64,000 nucleotides of DNA from Dactylococcopsis salina PCC 8305 (GCF_000317615.1 NC_019780.1:3183840-3247839), one strand, 5' to 3'. Shown: positions 53,907-62,354, numbered from the stretch's first letter. Notes: generated by a model from the sequence alone, not told the origin. Made by a program: numbers and translations.

Positions 53907-55208
53907 TTATGTATTATTAAGTTTTCGAGTTCTTGGTGCAATAACATGGGGATCAACTCCATATAATTGAGCCGCCTTTGACATTTCTAATTTTAATAAT
54001 TTTTCTTCTCCTAAATTATACCAGTGTTCTATTGCTAAACTTTCAATTCCTAAAACTTTTCTAATTTCTTGGGCGACAGCTTTCGCTAAGAAAGGGGGAA
54101 CAGAATTACCAATTTGTCGAAACCCATGCCATTTTGTAACATGAAATCGAAACCAATCGGGATAAGAATGGAGTCTTGCAGCTTCTCTTACTGTAATACA
54201 TCGAGGATGATAAGGATGAATGGGACGAGGAGAAGTATAAGCGCCTCGATTACTGGGTGTTCCTGCTCTTAATGTATTAGAAATCCCTTGAGGATGTAGT
54301 TTATAAAAACGGCTTACTGGTTCAGTTTTTCCAGGTGGCGTTGCTTTAAATCTGAAGATTGATTTTTCGGTGTGTTTAGTTCTTAAACTGGCGGTTAATA
54401 AACTAGAATTATAATAACGAGGGTAACTAAAATCATCGTCTGTTTTGCCGTTTTGTCGTAACTGACGACTATAAAAACTCGGTTGACCAAAGTCAGCTTT
54501 AACTGTATCTTGATGTAATAACTCAGGATAGTTTTCTATCTCTGGTAAATCAATGATTGCATCTTCTACGGTAGGGCTATTAGGTAAATAACAATTTAAC
54601 AACATGACCTTGGCTTCAGGAGGCTTTGTCATTGGTTTAGGATAGTTAGGAAGAGTTTGATCTTGACGACATCCGAGAAGAAATAAACGCTTGCGATTTT
54701 GAGGAACACCAAAGTTAGACGCATTTAGAACTTGATAAGGAAGTTGGACTTGATAACCATTTTCCTGAAATTTTTTGATTAATTCTTCTAAAAGTTGCTG
54801 TGATTTTCCGATTCCCATCCCTGCGACATTTTCCATGACAAAATATTTGGGTTTTAGTTCTAACACTAATCTTAAAAAGTGAAAAACTAAAGAATTTCTT
54901 TCATCGTCTAAAACTCGTTTTCCAATCAGAGAAAATCCTTGACAGGGAGGGCCACCACAAACAACGTCGATGTCTTGATTTTGAATGGAAGAAGTAGCTC
55001 TAATTTCTTCTCCTGTCAGTTTGATAACATCTTGACATAAGACTGACCAAAAGGGAAAATTAAACTCATGGGCGGCGCAATGGATGGGGTCGATTTCGAT
55101 CGAAGCTAGAACATCAAAACCAGCTTGTTCAAAGCCTAATGTCATTCCCCCTACTCCTGCAAACAAATCTACGGCAATGGGACGCTTCGATAATCGAGTT
55201 TCTGGCAT
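53907..55208 (-). CDS. DNA (cytosine-5-)-methyltransferase of a type II R-M system
   Basis: 433 residues, all m5C motifs: I DLFAGVGGMTLGF (14-26), IV GGPPCQGFSL with catalytic Cys89, VI ENVAG (127-131), VIII QNRKRLF (about 174), and IX-X TVREAARLHSYPDWF ... RQIGNSVPP (about 380). Target recognition lies between VIII and IX. Sequence such as EIDPIHCAAHEFNFPF recalls the cyanobacterial CGATCG-specific methylases (M.Ssp6803I type), from memory only. The restriction gene starts 2 nt after its stop. It still protects the site, now without a working nuclease. Confidence 0.93.
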   Translation of the reverse strand: MPETRLSKRPIAVDLFAGVGGMTLGFEQAGFDVLASIEIDPIHCAAHEFNFPFWSVLCQDVIKLTGEEIRATSSIQNQDIDVVCGGPPCQGFSLIGKRVLDDERNSLVFHFLRLVLELKPKYFVMENVAGMGIGKSQQLLEELIKKFQENGYQVQLPYQVLNASNFGVPQNRKRLFLLGCRQDQTLPNYPKPMTKPPEAKVMLLNCYLPNSPTVEDAIIDLPEIENYPELLHQDTVKADFGQPSFYSRQLRQNGKTDDDFSYPRYYNSSLLTASLRTKHTEKSIFRFKATPPGKTEPVSRFYKLHPQGISNTLRAGTPSNRGAYTSPRPIHPYHPRCITVREAARLHSYPDWFRFHVTKWHGFRQIGNSVPPFLAKAVAQEIRKVLGIESLAIEHWYNLGEEKLLKLEMSKAAQLYGVDPHVIAPRTRKLNNT

Positions 55209-55316
55209 CTTTTTAAGGCGTTTTTTCTTTTAATTATGTCATCATAAAATTATAGCATTTTATATTGATTATATTCGTTTTTCTCTCAATAATATTTACT
55301 CAAAAATAATGATGAT

Positions 55317-55382
55317 GTTGGGTTACATTTCATTCCACCCAACCTACGGTGTTGGGTTGCATTTTATTTCACCCAACCTACG
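55317..55382. repeat. Two TTGGGTT...CCCAACCTACG elements at the Uma2 3' end
   Basis: Tandem inverted-orientation copies of the TAGGTTGGGTG element at 55317-55348 and 55349-55382. The second runs 19 bp into the Uma2 gene and supplies its stop. The preceding gap (55209-55316) has no other feature. Confidence 0.8.
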
Positions 55383-56014
55383 TTCTGTCTCACCCAAAAT
55401 CTCAACTGCTTAACTGCTTGATTTCTCCCTTGAGTTTGACATTGGCTTAAAAACTGAGGAATGATTTGTTTTAAGGGAAAGTCTGGAATAACTAAACTGT
55501 TTTCTGACTCAACATAATTGCCAGATTGTAAGAGATTAATCTGTAATTCTCCTTTTTCAAAACGCCACAATTCAGGAACACCTAAAGCTAAATAAATGTC
55601 AGGATGAGTCCGATAAGTAACATCTATTTCTAACACTAAATCTGGCGGTGGATCGATATTTAAGTCAATTCGATCGAGCGTTCTAACCAAAGATTCATTT
55701 TGAATATAAAAGCAATTATCAGGTTCAATTCCTTTCAAGAGAGTTTCACTTTTAAAGGTGGTTGAACCAAGGGGACAAAATTCGATTTCTAACTCTTCCA
55801 AAAGGACTTTAATTAAATCACTAATCAATTCTTTATTGCGTTCGTGTTCGGGGAGAGGAGTCATCAATTCTAAAAGACCATTGTTATAAGCAATTTTTGT
55901 GGCGCGGCTTTCTCCTAATTCTGCCAAAACACTGTTAAATTCTTTCCAATTGACATCATGGAGGAAAAGATGTTCTCCTGGTGGGATGGTGAGACGGTTT
56001 AAGGTGATTAGCAT
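55364..56014 (-). CDS. Uma2 family endonuclease-like protein
   Basis: 216 residues, PD-(D/E)XK fold of the Uma2/DUF820 family, common in many copies in cyanobacteria. Family landmarks are KIAYNNGLLELMTPLPEHE (about residue 42), PPPDLVLEIDVTYRTH (about 120, catalytic D-x-E) and YLALGVPELWRFE (about 140). Function in vivo is unknown; some copies travel with mobile DNA. The last residues QNVGWVK are coded by the TAGGTTGGGTG repeat, so the natural C-terminus was probably replaced. Confidence 0.87.
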   Translation of the reverse strand: MLITLNRLTIPPGEHLFLHDVNWKEFNSVLAELGESRATKIAYNNGLLELMTPLPEHERNKELISDLIKVLLEELEIEFCPLGSTTFKSETLLKGIEPDNCFYIQNESLVRTLDRIDLNIDPPPDLVLEIDVTYRTHPDIYLALGVPELWRFEKGELQINLLQSGNYVESENSLVIPDFPLKQIIPQFLSQCQTQGRNQAVKQLRFWVRQNVGWVK

Positions 56015-56099
56015 TTTTTTTATTCACAATTTAGTAATACTTTGTCCCAAAAACCCCCTGCAATTAGGGGGCTTAATAATGGTGTAATTATTGCTACAA

Positions 56100-56762
56100 T
56101 TACCAGGGTAAGATTTCCCCTTTAACCCCATGCCAAAATGTGCCAGAATTGTCTAAATTAAGCTCTTCAATGCGTTTTAATAGTCCTTGTACTGATTCGG
56201 TTGTTGTAATTCCAGAAAAGTCTGTCATCCTTGTTTGAACCATTCCAGGATGCAAAATTCCTACGGGAATTTGACGGGGTTTTAAGTCTTCGGCGAGGGA
56301 TTTTCCCGCCATACTCAAAGCGGTTTTTGACATTCGATAACCGTAGAAACCGCCAGAGGTATTATCTTCAATTGAACCCATGCGACTGGTCATTAAAATG
56401 ATTTTACCCCCTTTCGGGATTAGGGGGAGTAATGCTTTGGTCACTCGTAAAGGGGCAATGGCATTAACCTGAAATTGACGCTCTAAACTTTCAAAATCTA
56501 AGTGATCTAAGGAGTTGGCTTCGATGATACCAGCATTATTAATTAAAACATCGATCGAGCTTCCCGCCAAACGTTGTGCCAGTTCAGAAACTGACTCGTC
56601 GGAGGTAACATCAATTCCTGATTCAATTTTAACCCCTAAGTTTTTTAATTCTGCGCTGGGTTGGCGACAAACCGCGATGACGGTTTCCCCTTTGGCTTGT
56701 AATTGTTTACAGTATTCTAAGCCAATTCCCCGATTTGTTCCTGTAATTAGATAATTTGCCAT
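56100..56762 (-). CDS. SDR family oxidoreductase
   Basis: 220 residues, short-chain dehydrogenase: TGTNRGIGLEY cofactor loop (residues 7-17), DVLINNAGII (about 72-81), catalytic Tyr and Lys in YGYRMSKTAL (about 143-152). The TGTNRGIG start is typical of the C-factor/carbonyl-reductase-like subgroup. Substrate unknown. Antiparallel to and upstream of the sphingolipid-like genes, so not obviously part of them. Confidence 0.85.
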   Translation of the reverse strand: MANYLITGTNRGIGLEYCKQLQAKGETVIAVCRQPSAELKNLGVKIESGIDVTSDESVSELAQRLAGSSIDVLINNAGIIEANSLDHLDFESLERQFQVNAIAPLRVTKALLPLIPKGGKIILMTSRMGSIEDNTSGGFYGYRMSKTALSMAGKSLAEDLKPRQIPVGILHPGMVQTRMTDFSGITTTESVQGLLKRIEELNLDNSGTFWHGVKGEILPW

Positions 56763-56972
56763 ATTTTTTTAACTGAATTTAAGCTAACCTACTAGCGTAA
56801 CTGGGATGATTAAAGCAATAATTGACAAATAAAGAAAACTATCGTGGGAAAGAATATGTTGGAGGAATGGAGGTCATCTGCTTACACTGCTACAATCTGG
56901 CTAGAATAACCCTTCAACTGCTCGACTAAATCTGTAGTCGCTATTAAAAATCAAGGAGAGAGGAGTGAAATC

Positions 56973-58253
56973 GTGCAAACTGTTAAAGAATACGTCCAGC
57001 GCTGGTATCAGAGTGGACTTGCTCCCGATGAGTACATCTGTCACGGTAAACATGGTAATCTTGTCGAGATTGAACACGCTAAGGATGGTACAAGACAAAC
57101 GGTTCTTACCTTCTGTACGAATGATGTCTTAGGATTAGTTCAAGATCAGGCGGTAAAAGAGGCAACTATTAACGCGATTCATCGTTATGGGGCTTCTAAT
57201 AGCTCTTGTTCGGTATTGAGTGGACGCATTGATTTACATCGAGAGTTAGAGGAGGAGATTTCTGCGTTTAAGAAACTTCCTCATACTCAGTTGTTTCTCA
57301 ATGCTTGGATGGCAACGCAAGCGTTAACGGATGCTTTCTGTCATCTGGCGATTCCAGTACCGGGTTTTGAGCATACGAAAGAAACCCTAATTATGACTGA
57401 TGTTCTCAATCATGGCTGTATTATGTCGGCGGTGGTGAATGCGGGAACGCGATCGGGTAAAGTGTTTGGTCACAGTCCAAAGGTGCGTGTTAAGGCGTAC
57501 CGCCATTGTGATACGGAAGATTTGGCTCGGAAGTTAAAACGCTATGCTCGTCCAGACGATCGGATTTTGGTGGTAACAGATACGGTATTCTCGATGGATG
57601 GGGATATTGCGCCGTTACCCGAAATGATTGAGGTGCTGTCTCATTATCAGGATAGTGTTTTATTTTTGGATGAAGCTCACGCCAGTGGTGCGATCGGGGC
57701 GACAGGACATGGCATTTTTGAGCATTACCAGATGACTCCCCAAGATGCGATCGATCGCGGTGTTAATCCTCTGGTAATGACGACGTTTTCTAAATTTGCG
57801 GCTTCCGCGGGAGCGGCAATTAGTTCTCATGTTCCCGAAATCATCCCCTTACTGAATGTTTCTCCCACTTCCATTGGGACAATTTCTTTACCTCCCCCGA
57901 TGACAGCAGCTGCTTTGGAAAGCATCCGTCAAGTGAAACACAAGCCGCAACTGGTACAGAAATTACAATACAATACCCGTTATCTTCGATCGCGTCTTTT
58001 AGAGGAAGGCTTTGAGGCGATCGGCGAAACTAATGTGATTCCTGTCCTCTTGCCATCAGATATCAATCCCAAACACTTTGGGCGCACCTTGCTCGCCGAC
58101 CATGACATCTGGGTTTCCCCGATTTGGTTTGTGGCGAAACCGAGACTCCGCATTACGGCAAATGCGCTGCACACAGAAGCAGAAATGGAGCAATTGGTTT
58201 CAGCAATGGTCAAAACTCGTGATTTGGCTTATCAACCAGTGATTAGTGCTTAA
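56973..58253 (+). CDS. Alpha-oxoamine synthase, serine palmitoyltransferase type (Spt)
   Basis: 426 residues, GTG start supported by aaggagagaggag at 56953-56964, 8 nt away. PLP-dependent class II fold: FLDEAHASGAIGATGHG (about 229-245) and the Schiff-base Lys in TTFSKFAASAGA (about 268-279). The TFSKxxAS form is that of serine palmitoyltransferase; BioF and Kbl carry TLGKA instead. Spt joins serine and acyl-CoA (or acyl-ACP) to 3-ketosphinganine, the first sphingolipid step. Next to it are bCerS-like and CerR-like genes, the same three enzymes as in Caulobacter. A different small-acid substrate is possible. Confidence 0.8.
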   Translation: MQTVKEYVQRWYQSGLAPDEYICHGKHGNLVEIEHAKDGTRQTVLTFCTNDVLGLVQDQAVKEATINAIHRYGASNSSCSVLSGRIDLHRELEEEISAFKKLPHTQLFLNAWMATQALTDAFCHLAIPVPGFEHTKETLIMTDVLNHGCIMSAVVNAGTRSGKVFGHSPKVRVKAYRHCDTEDLARKLKRYARPDDRILVVTDTVFSMDGDIAPLPEMIEVLSHYQDSVLFLDEAHASGAIGATGHGIFEHYQMTPQDAIDRGVNPLVMTTFSKFAASAGAAISSHVPEIIPLLNVSPTSIGTISLPPPMTAAALESIRQVKHKPQLVQKLQYNTRYLRSRLLEEGFEAIGETNVIPVLLPSDINPKHFGRTLLADHDIWVSPIWFVAKPRLRITANALHTEAEMEQLVSAMVKTRDLAYQPVISA

Positions 58254-58319
58254 AATTGGCGAAAATGATTTCTCCTCACTTCCTCTACTATTTTTAACAA
58301 TCTAGTTAACGAAGTTACT

Positions 58320-59447
58320 ATGGTTACTTCCCAAACCACGATTACCATCAAACCTGTAACGACTCCCGTCGAGGAAGAACAATTTTTAAATCTACCTTGG
58401 CGGGTTTACAAAAATGACCCCCATTGGGTCTCTCCCTTAAAAAGTGATATTGCTCAACAACTATCCCCTGATAATTCTTTTTGTAGTTATGGCAGATTTC
58501 ACAAACTGATTGCGATTAATGCCAAAGAAGAAGCAGTGGGGCGCATTGTCGCGGCGGTTAATGAACGATTAACCGATGAAATGGGAGAAAAGGTCGGTTT
58601 TTTTGGCTTTTTTGAATGTATCGAAGATCAAAATGTTGCTTTTGCTTTGTTGGAAGCGGCGGAAACTTGGTTACGGGAACAAGGAATGGCTCGAATGCGC
58701 GGACCGATCGATTTATCCACTCACAATAATTGTCTGTGGTTGGTGGATGGGTTTGATTCGTCGCCAAGAATTATGATGCCTTATAATCCCCCTTACTATG
58801 AGCGGTTTTTTCTCGCTTATGGGGGGAAAATCGCCAAAGAAGCCTACGCTTATCATCTCCCTCTCCAAGACGGGTTAAATGATAAGTTTGCGAAAGCCTA
58901 TCGGGTGGCTTCTCGCTCAGGAATTAGGTTTCGCCCTCTCCAAACCAAAGGAGAGGCATTTAAAGCAGATGTGTCTCGTCTTTATGACCTGTTTAATCGT
59001 GCGTTTGCTCATAGTTGGAGTTCCACTAGGCGCACGGAAGAGGAGTTCATGGCACAAGCGCGATCGCTGCAAGATTTGGTTGATCCTGATATTTTCCCGA
59101 TCGCGGAATATAATGGCGAAATGATCGGCTTTTTTATGGCGCTTCCTGACTATAATATCCCCCTAAAAAAAGTGAATGGAAAACTAAACTGGTGGGGGAT
59201 TTTAAAGTTTCTCTGGTATCGTCGCCAAATCGATCGCGCGCGAGTGATTGTCATTTGTTGCTTACCCGAATACCGTCGAAAAATGGTTCCTTTAGCTTTG
59301 ATTCATCTTGCCTTTCAACAAGGACAATCCTATCAGGAAGCGGAACTATCTTGGGTTTATGAGGATAATAACGCTTCCCGTCGCTTGATCGAGGAAACTG
59401 GAGCAAAAATTTATAAGACTTATCGAATGTACGAGAAACAACTATGA
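58320..59447 (+). CDS. bCerS-like GNAT-family N-acyltransferase
   Basis: 375 residues. Starts with the family hallmark NLPWRVYKNDPHWVSPL (about 24-40) and has VGRIVAAVNE, RMRGPIDLSTHNNCLWLVDG (about 127-146) and a C-terminal acetyl-CoA-type segment ELSWVYEDNNASRRLIEETG. This is the large GNAT-like group to which bacterial ceramide synthase bCerS belongs; bCerS acylates the sphingoid amine. Gap to spt is 66 bp and its stop overlaps cerR by 4 bp (ATGA), so the genes are coupled. Role is inferred from neighbours; many relatives are annotated only as N-acetyltransferase. Confidence 0.72.
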   Translation: MVTSQTTITIKPVTTPVEEEQFLNLPWRVYKNDPHWVSPLKSDIAQQLSPDNSFCSYGRFHKLIAINAKEEAVGRIVAAVNERLTDEMGEKVGFFGFFECIEDQNVAFALLEAAETWLREQGMARMRGPIDLSTHNNCLWLVDGFDSSPRIMMPYNPPYYERFFLAYGGKIAKEAYAYHLPLQDGLNDKFAKAYRVASRSGIRFRPLQTKGEAFKADVSRLYDLFNRAFAHSWSSTRRTEEEFMAQARSLQDLVDPDIFPIAEYNGEMIGFFMALPDYNIPLKKVNGKLNWWGILKFLWYRRQIDRARVIVICCLPEYRRKMVPLALIHLAFQQGQSYQEAELSWVYEDNNASRRLIEETGAKIYKTYRMYEKQL

Positions 59448-60421
59448 AGGCGTTAGTCACAGGAGCAAACGGTTTTACTGGCTCTCATTTAGTGCGAGAG
59501 TTGGAAGCAAGAGGAGATCAGGTAATTGGTTTGGTGCGCCCTACCAGCGATTTATCACGGCTGCGGGATTGTCAGTTAAGTTTAGTGAAAGGGGATATTT
59601 GCGATCGAGCAACTCTAGAAACAGCGATGTCAGGAGTGGATACGGTGTTCCATGTGGCGGCTTATGTGGAGTTAGGGTTAGTGGATGCTCGCGCCATGGC
59701 ACGGGTGAACATTGAAGGCACACAAGCGGTGATGGAAACCGCACAAGCGCAAGGGGTGTCGAAAATTGTTTATTGCAGCACGATCGGAGTATTCGGAGAT
59801 ACGCAAGGGCGTGTGGTGGATGAAACCTTTAGCCGTGAACAAGCGGGCTTTTCTTCTGCTTATGATTGGACGAAATACGAAGCACAGCAAATCGTGGATC
59901 AAATGGCAACGCAAGGGCTACCAGTGGTGACTGTTTTACCGTCGGGGATTTTTGGCGGTGACGATCCACACTTTGGGAAAATTGTCAAGGCTTTTTTAGC
60001 GGGAAAACTAAAATTTTGGCCAGGGCGCGATCGGGCGACAGGAATTGTTCATGTGGATGATCTCGTCGTGGCGATGATTCAAGCCACAGAAATCGGTAAA
60101 AATGGGGAACATTACATTATTTCCGCAGGAGAACTGACGATCGGCGAAATGTTCGACTTTCTCAGCCAGAAAACAGGGGTAGCGACGCCTAAAGAAGCCC
60201 CCCCATGGTTAATTCGCTCGATCGGAAACTTTCTGACTCCTGTGGGGTCTATTTTAAGATGGCAACCTCCCCTCAGTCGAGAGCGAGTGCATTACATTTA
60301 CGATCGCTGTGTGCGAGTGGATGCAACCAAAGCCAGAACTGATTTAAATTGGCAGCCTCGATCGGTGGAAAGTGTTTTAAATGAATTAATCGAACAACAG
60401 AAAAACAATGCAAGTCGGTAA
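59444..60421 (+). CDS. CerR-like NAD(P)-dependent 3-ketosphinganine/ceramide reductase
   Basis: 325 residues, extended SDR. Rossmann loop VTGANGFTGSHLVREL (about 5-20), Tyr-Lys pair in SSAYDWTKYEAQ (about 138-149), and the family's FHVAAYVELG and VLPSGIFGGDDP. This dihydroflavonol-reductase-like group includes Caulobacter CerR, which reduces the keto group of the sphingoid product, and HpnA of hopanoid clusters. Its 4-bp overlap with the bCerS-like gene and 14-bp overlap with the next gene argue for one transcript. Alternative: unrelated sugar epimerase-like enzyme. Confidence 0.75.
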   Translation: MKALVTGANGFTGSHLVRELEARGDQVIGLVRPTSDLSRLRDCQLSLVKGDICDRATLETAMSGVDTVFHVAAYVELGLVDARAMARVNIEGTQAVMETAQAQGVSKIVYCSTIGVFGDTQGRVVDETFSREQAGFSSAYDWTKYEAQQIVDQMATQGLPVVTVLPSGIFGGDDPHFGKIVKAFLAGKLKFWPGRDRATGIVHVDDLVVAMIQATEIGKNGEHYIISAGELTIGEMFDFLSQKTGVATPKEAPPWLIRSIGNFLTPVGSILRWQPPLSRERVHYIYDRCVRVDATKARTDLNWQPRSVESVLNELIEQQKNNASR

Positions 60422-60977
60422 ATACTTGTCTTTAGAAGAATTTTGTACTTGTAGCCAAACCTATCAAAAATACAGTGCTAAAATCGATCCCTATCCCAAA
60501 AATCCCGAAACCATTAGCGCCATTAAAGCCTTAAATTCTGAGATTATCGATCCCATTATTGACCAGTTTGGAAAAACAAACTTTCGCTTGACTTATGGGT
60601 TTTGTTCCCCAGATTTAAAACGATTTCTGAATAAAAAAGACCCCGAAACAGGAATCAAAAATGGTCGGATTGATCCCACTCGTGATCAACATATGGGTCA
60701 CGAAATTAATCGCAATGGGAACTATCATTGTAAACGTTTGGGTGCTGCTTGTGATTTTATTATCGTCAATGTTGATAGTGAAAAGGTGATAGATTGGATT
60801 GTTTCTCAGAAATTACCCTTTGATTCTCTCTACTATTATGGTCGAACCAGTGAGGGAAAACATCGACCAATTCATATTAGTTATGGTTCAGAAAATAAGC
60901 GATCGATTTGGACATTTACCGCAAAAGGAACACCCACGCGCAAAGGAACAGAAAAGTGGCAGATCAGTGATCAGTGA
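60408..60977 (+). CDS. M15-like (DD-peptidase/Hedgehog fold) zinc peptidase
   Basis: 189 residues without signal peptide. Pattern of the M15_3 family: an N-terminal KYLSLEEFCTCS, a first zinc site DQHMGHEINRNG followed by GAACDFI, FDSLYYYG, and a C-terminal IHISYG with the third His. Related enzymes trim peptidoglycan or are phage endolysins. The start overlaps cerR by 14 bp, so it is coupled to the sphingolipid-like genes. The stop (CAG TGA) is inside the heptad array, so the last residues SDQ come from the repeat. Low similarity to classic VanX leaves the function uncertain. Confidence 0.68.
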   Translation: MQVGKYLSLEEFCTCSQTYQKYSAKIDPYPKNPETISAIKALNSEIIDPIIDQFGKTNFRLTYGFCSPDLKRFLNKKDPETGIKNGRIDPTRDQHMGHEINRNGNYHCKRLGAACDFIIVNVDSEKVIDWIVSQKLPFDSLYYYGRTSEGKHRPIHISYGSENKRSIWTFTAKGTPTRKGTEKWQISDQ

Positions 60978-61062
60978 CCAGTGATCAGTGACCAGTGACC
61001 AGTAACAAATAACCAATAACCAATAACCAATAACCAATAACCAATAACCAATAACCAATAAC
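60965..61062 (+). repeat. 14 heptads in phase from CAGTGAT to CAATAAC
   Basis: Fourteen units: CAGTGAT, CAGTGAC, CAGTGAT, CAGTGAC (twice), CAGTAAC, AAATAAC, then seven CAATAAC. The array includes the upstream gene's stop (60975-60977) and ends 3 nt before the ATG at 61066. It grades from one heptad type to the other, so the two types are one family. Confidence 0.9.
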
Positions 61063-61065
61063 AAA

Positions 61066-62238
61066 ATGCTTAAATACTTAATTTCTAGTGCTATCTTAAT
61101 TAGTTGTAATTTAATTGTGAGTGAGGAAGCGCGATCGCAAATTCCCCTTGATAAAATTCCCCTATTAGAAGAACCAGCAACAGAACAAAACGAAACCTCT
61201 CCCTCACCGAATCAAACACCGAATCAAACGCAACCGATACCGATTCCGAGGAACACCCCACCACGTCAAAGCATTTCCGATCCCTATCTCCTCGGACCTG
61301 GGGATACGATTCAAATTGATGTGTTTGAAGAACCGCAATTTAGCGGCGAAAATGGTCGTCAGCAAATTTTAGTTGATGGTTCGATTACGCTTCCCTTAGT
61401 CGGGGCGATCGATGTCGCTGGACTCACCCTAGAACAAACCGCCAACCTAGTGACTCAAGAACTTTCGACACTGCTCAAAAATCCCATCGTCAGTGTTAAA
61501 TTAGCAAATGCTCGTCCTTTACGGATTACTGTTGTCGGAGAAGTGAAGCGGCCAGGTTCTTACGCCGTTTCCCCAGAACAATCAGGAAGCGTCATCCAAG
61601 GTCAAGTCTTGGGTGCAAGAACTCTCGGACCCCCCGTTTTAACCGAAGCCATCCGCCTCGCGGGAGGAATTACGGAATCCGCACAAGTGCGAGATATTCG
61701 GATCATTCGTCAACAAAGAAATAATCGCACCAAAACCATTAACCTGAACTTATGGGAACTTCTCCAGTCTGGAGACAGCAGCCAAGATGTTACCCTCCGT
61801 AATGGAGACAGAATCGTTGTTCCCCTTGCGGAAAATCTCACTGCTAATGAATCGACTCAACTTTCAGAAGCCAGTTTTGCCCCAGAAAATATTACGGTGA
61901 ATGTCGTCGGGGAAGTGGAAAGACCAGGAAGAGTGCAAGTCGCCCCCAATACTCCTCTGAATCAAGCCCTGTTAGCGGCTGGTGGCTTCAATAAACAACG
62001 GGCTGATGATGGAGAGGTGACGCTAGTTCGTCTTAATGATAATGGTACTGTTACCGAACGAGAAATTCCCATTGATTTTACTCAAGGAATTAATGAGGAT
62101 AGTAATCCTGTGCTGAGAAATGATGATATTGTGGTTGTCGATCGTTCCACCCCCACTCGCATCAATGAGGAAGTGAATACTGTCACCAGTCCACTGCGTA
62201 GTATTTTAGGGATTTTCAATCTGTTGAATATCTTTTAG
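61066..62238 (+). CDS. SLBB-domain polysaccharide export protein (Wza/KpsD-like)
   Basis: 390 residues. Signal peptide (LISSAILISCNLIV, cleaved after EEARSQ), a Pro/Thr/Asn/Gln-rich linker (about 35-72), a Poly_export domain (YLLGPGDTIQIDVFEEPQFS, GSITLPLVGAIDVAGLTL) and two SLBB repeats (about 160-265 and 285-370, VVGEVERPGRVQVAPNTPLN). These outer-membrane proteins form the exit channel for capsule or exopolysaccharide. Start codon is 3 nt after a heptad array and no Shine-Dalgarno is visible. Confidence 0.9.
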   Translation: MLKYLISSAILISCNLIVSEEARSQIPLDKIPLLEEPATEQNETSPSPNQTPNQTQPIPIPRNTPPRQSISDPYLLGPGDTIQIDVFEEPQFSGENGRQQILVDGSITLPLVGAIDVAGLTLEQTANLVTQELSTLLKNPIVSVKLANARPLRITVVGEVKRPGSYAVSPEQSGSVIQGQVLGARTLGPPVLTEAIRLAGGITESAQVRDIRIIRQQRNNRTKTINLNLWELLQSGDSSQDVTLRNGDRIVVPLAENLTANESTQLSEASFAPENITVNVVGEVERPGRVQVAPNTPLNQALLAAGGFNKQRADDGEVTLVRLNDNGTVTEREIPIDFTQGINEDSNPVLRNDDIVVVDRSTPTRINEEVNTVTSPLRSILGIFNLLNIF

Positions 62239-62244
62239 CAAAAT

Positions 62245-62301
62245 AAGCGAGAATCCTACGACTACACCCGAAGGGTTAGTCGCTAGATGAATCGCTTTTT
62301 T
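62245..62301 (+). terminator. Branched hairpin with T-run after the export gene
   Basis: Outer stem AAGCGA/TCGCTT (62245-62250, 62292-62297), inner stem CGACTA/TAGTCG, ending in tttttt. Good Rho-independent terminator, 6 bp after the stop. It may instead be an IS200/IS605-type end hairpin, since a TnpB relic follows. Confidence 0.65.
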
Positions 62302-62354
62302 ATATTGACAATAATTTATAAATAAGCTAAACTATAAATAAGTTTGTTCCATAA

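Noticed and set aside
56973..58253. BioF or Kbl identity for the alpha-oxoamine synthase
   Set aside because: The lysine loop is TTFSKFAAS, not the TLGKA(L/F)G loop of those enzymes, and the neighbours are not biotin or threonine catabolism genes.
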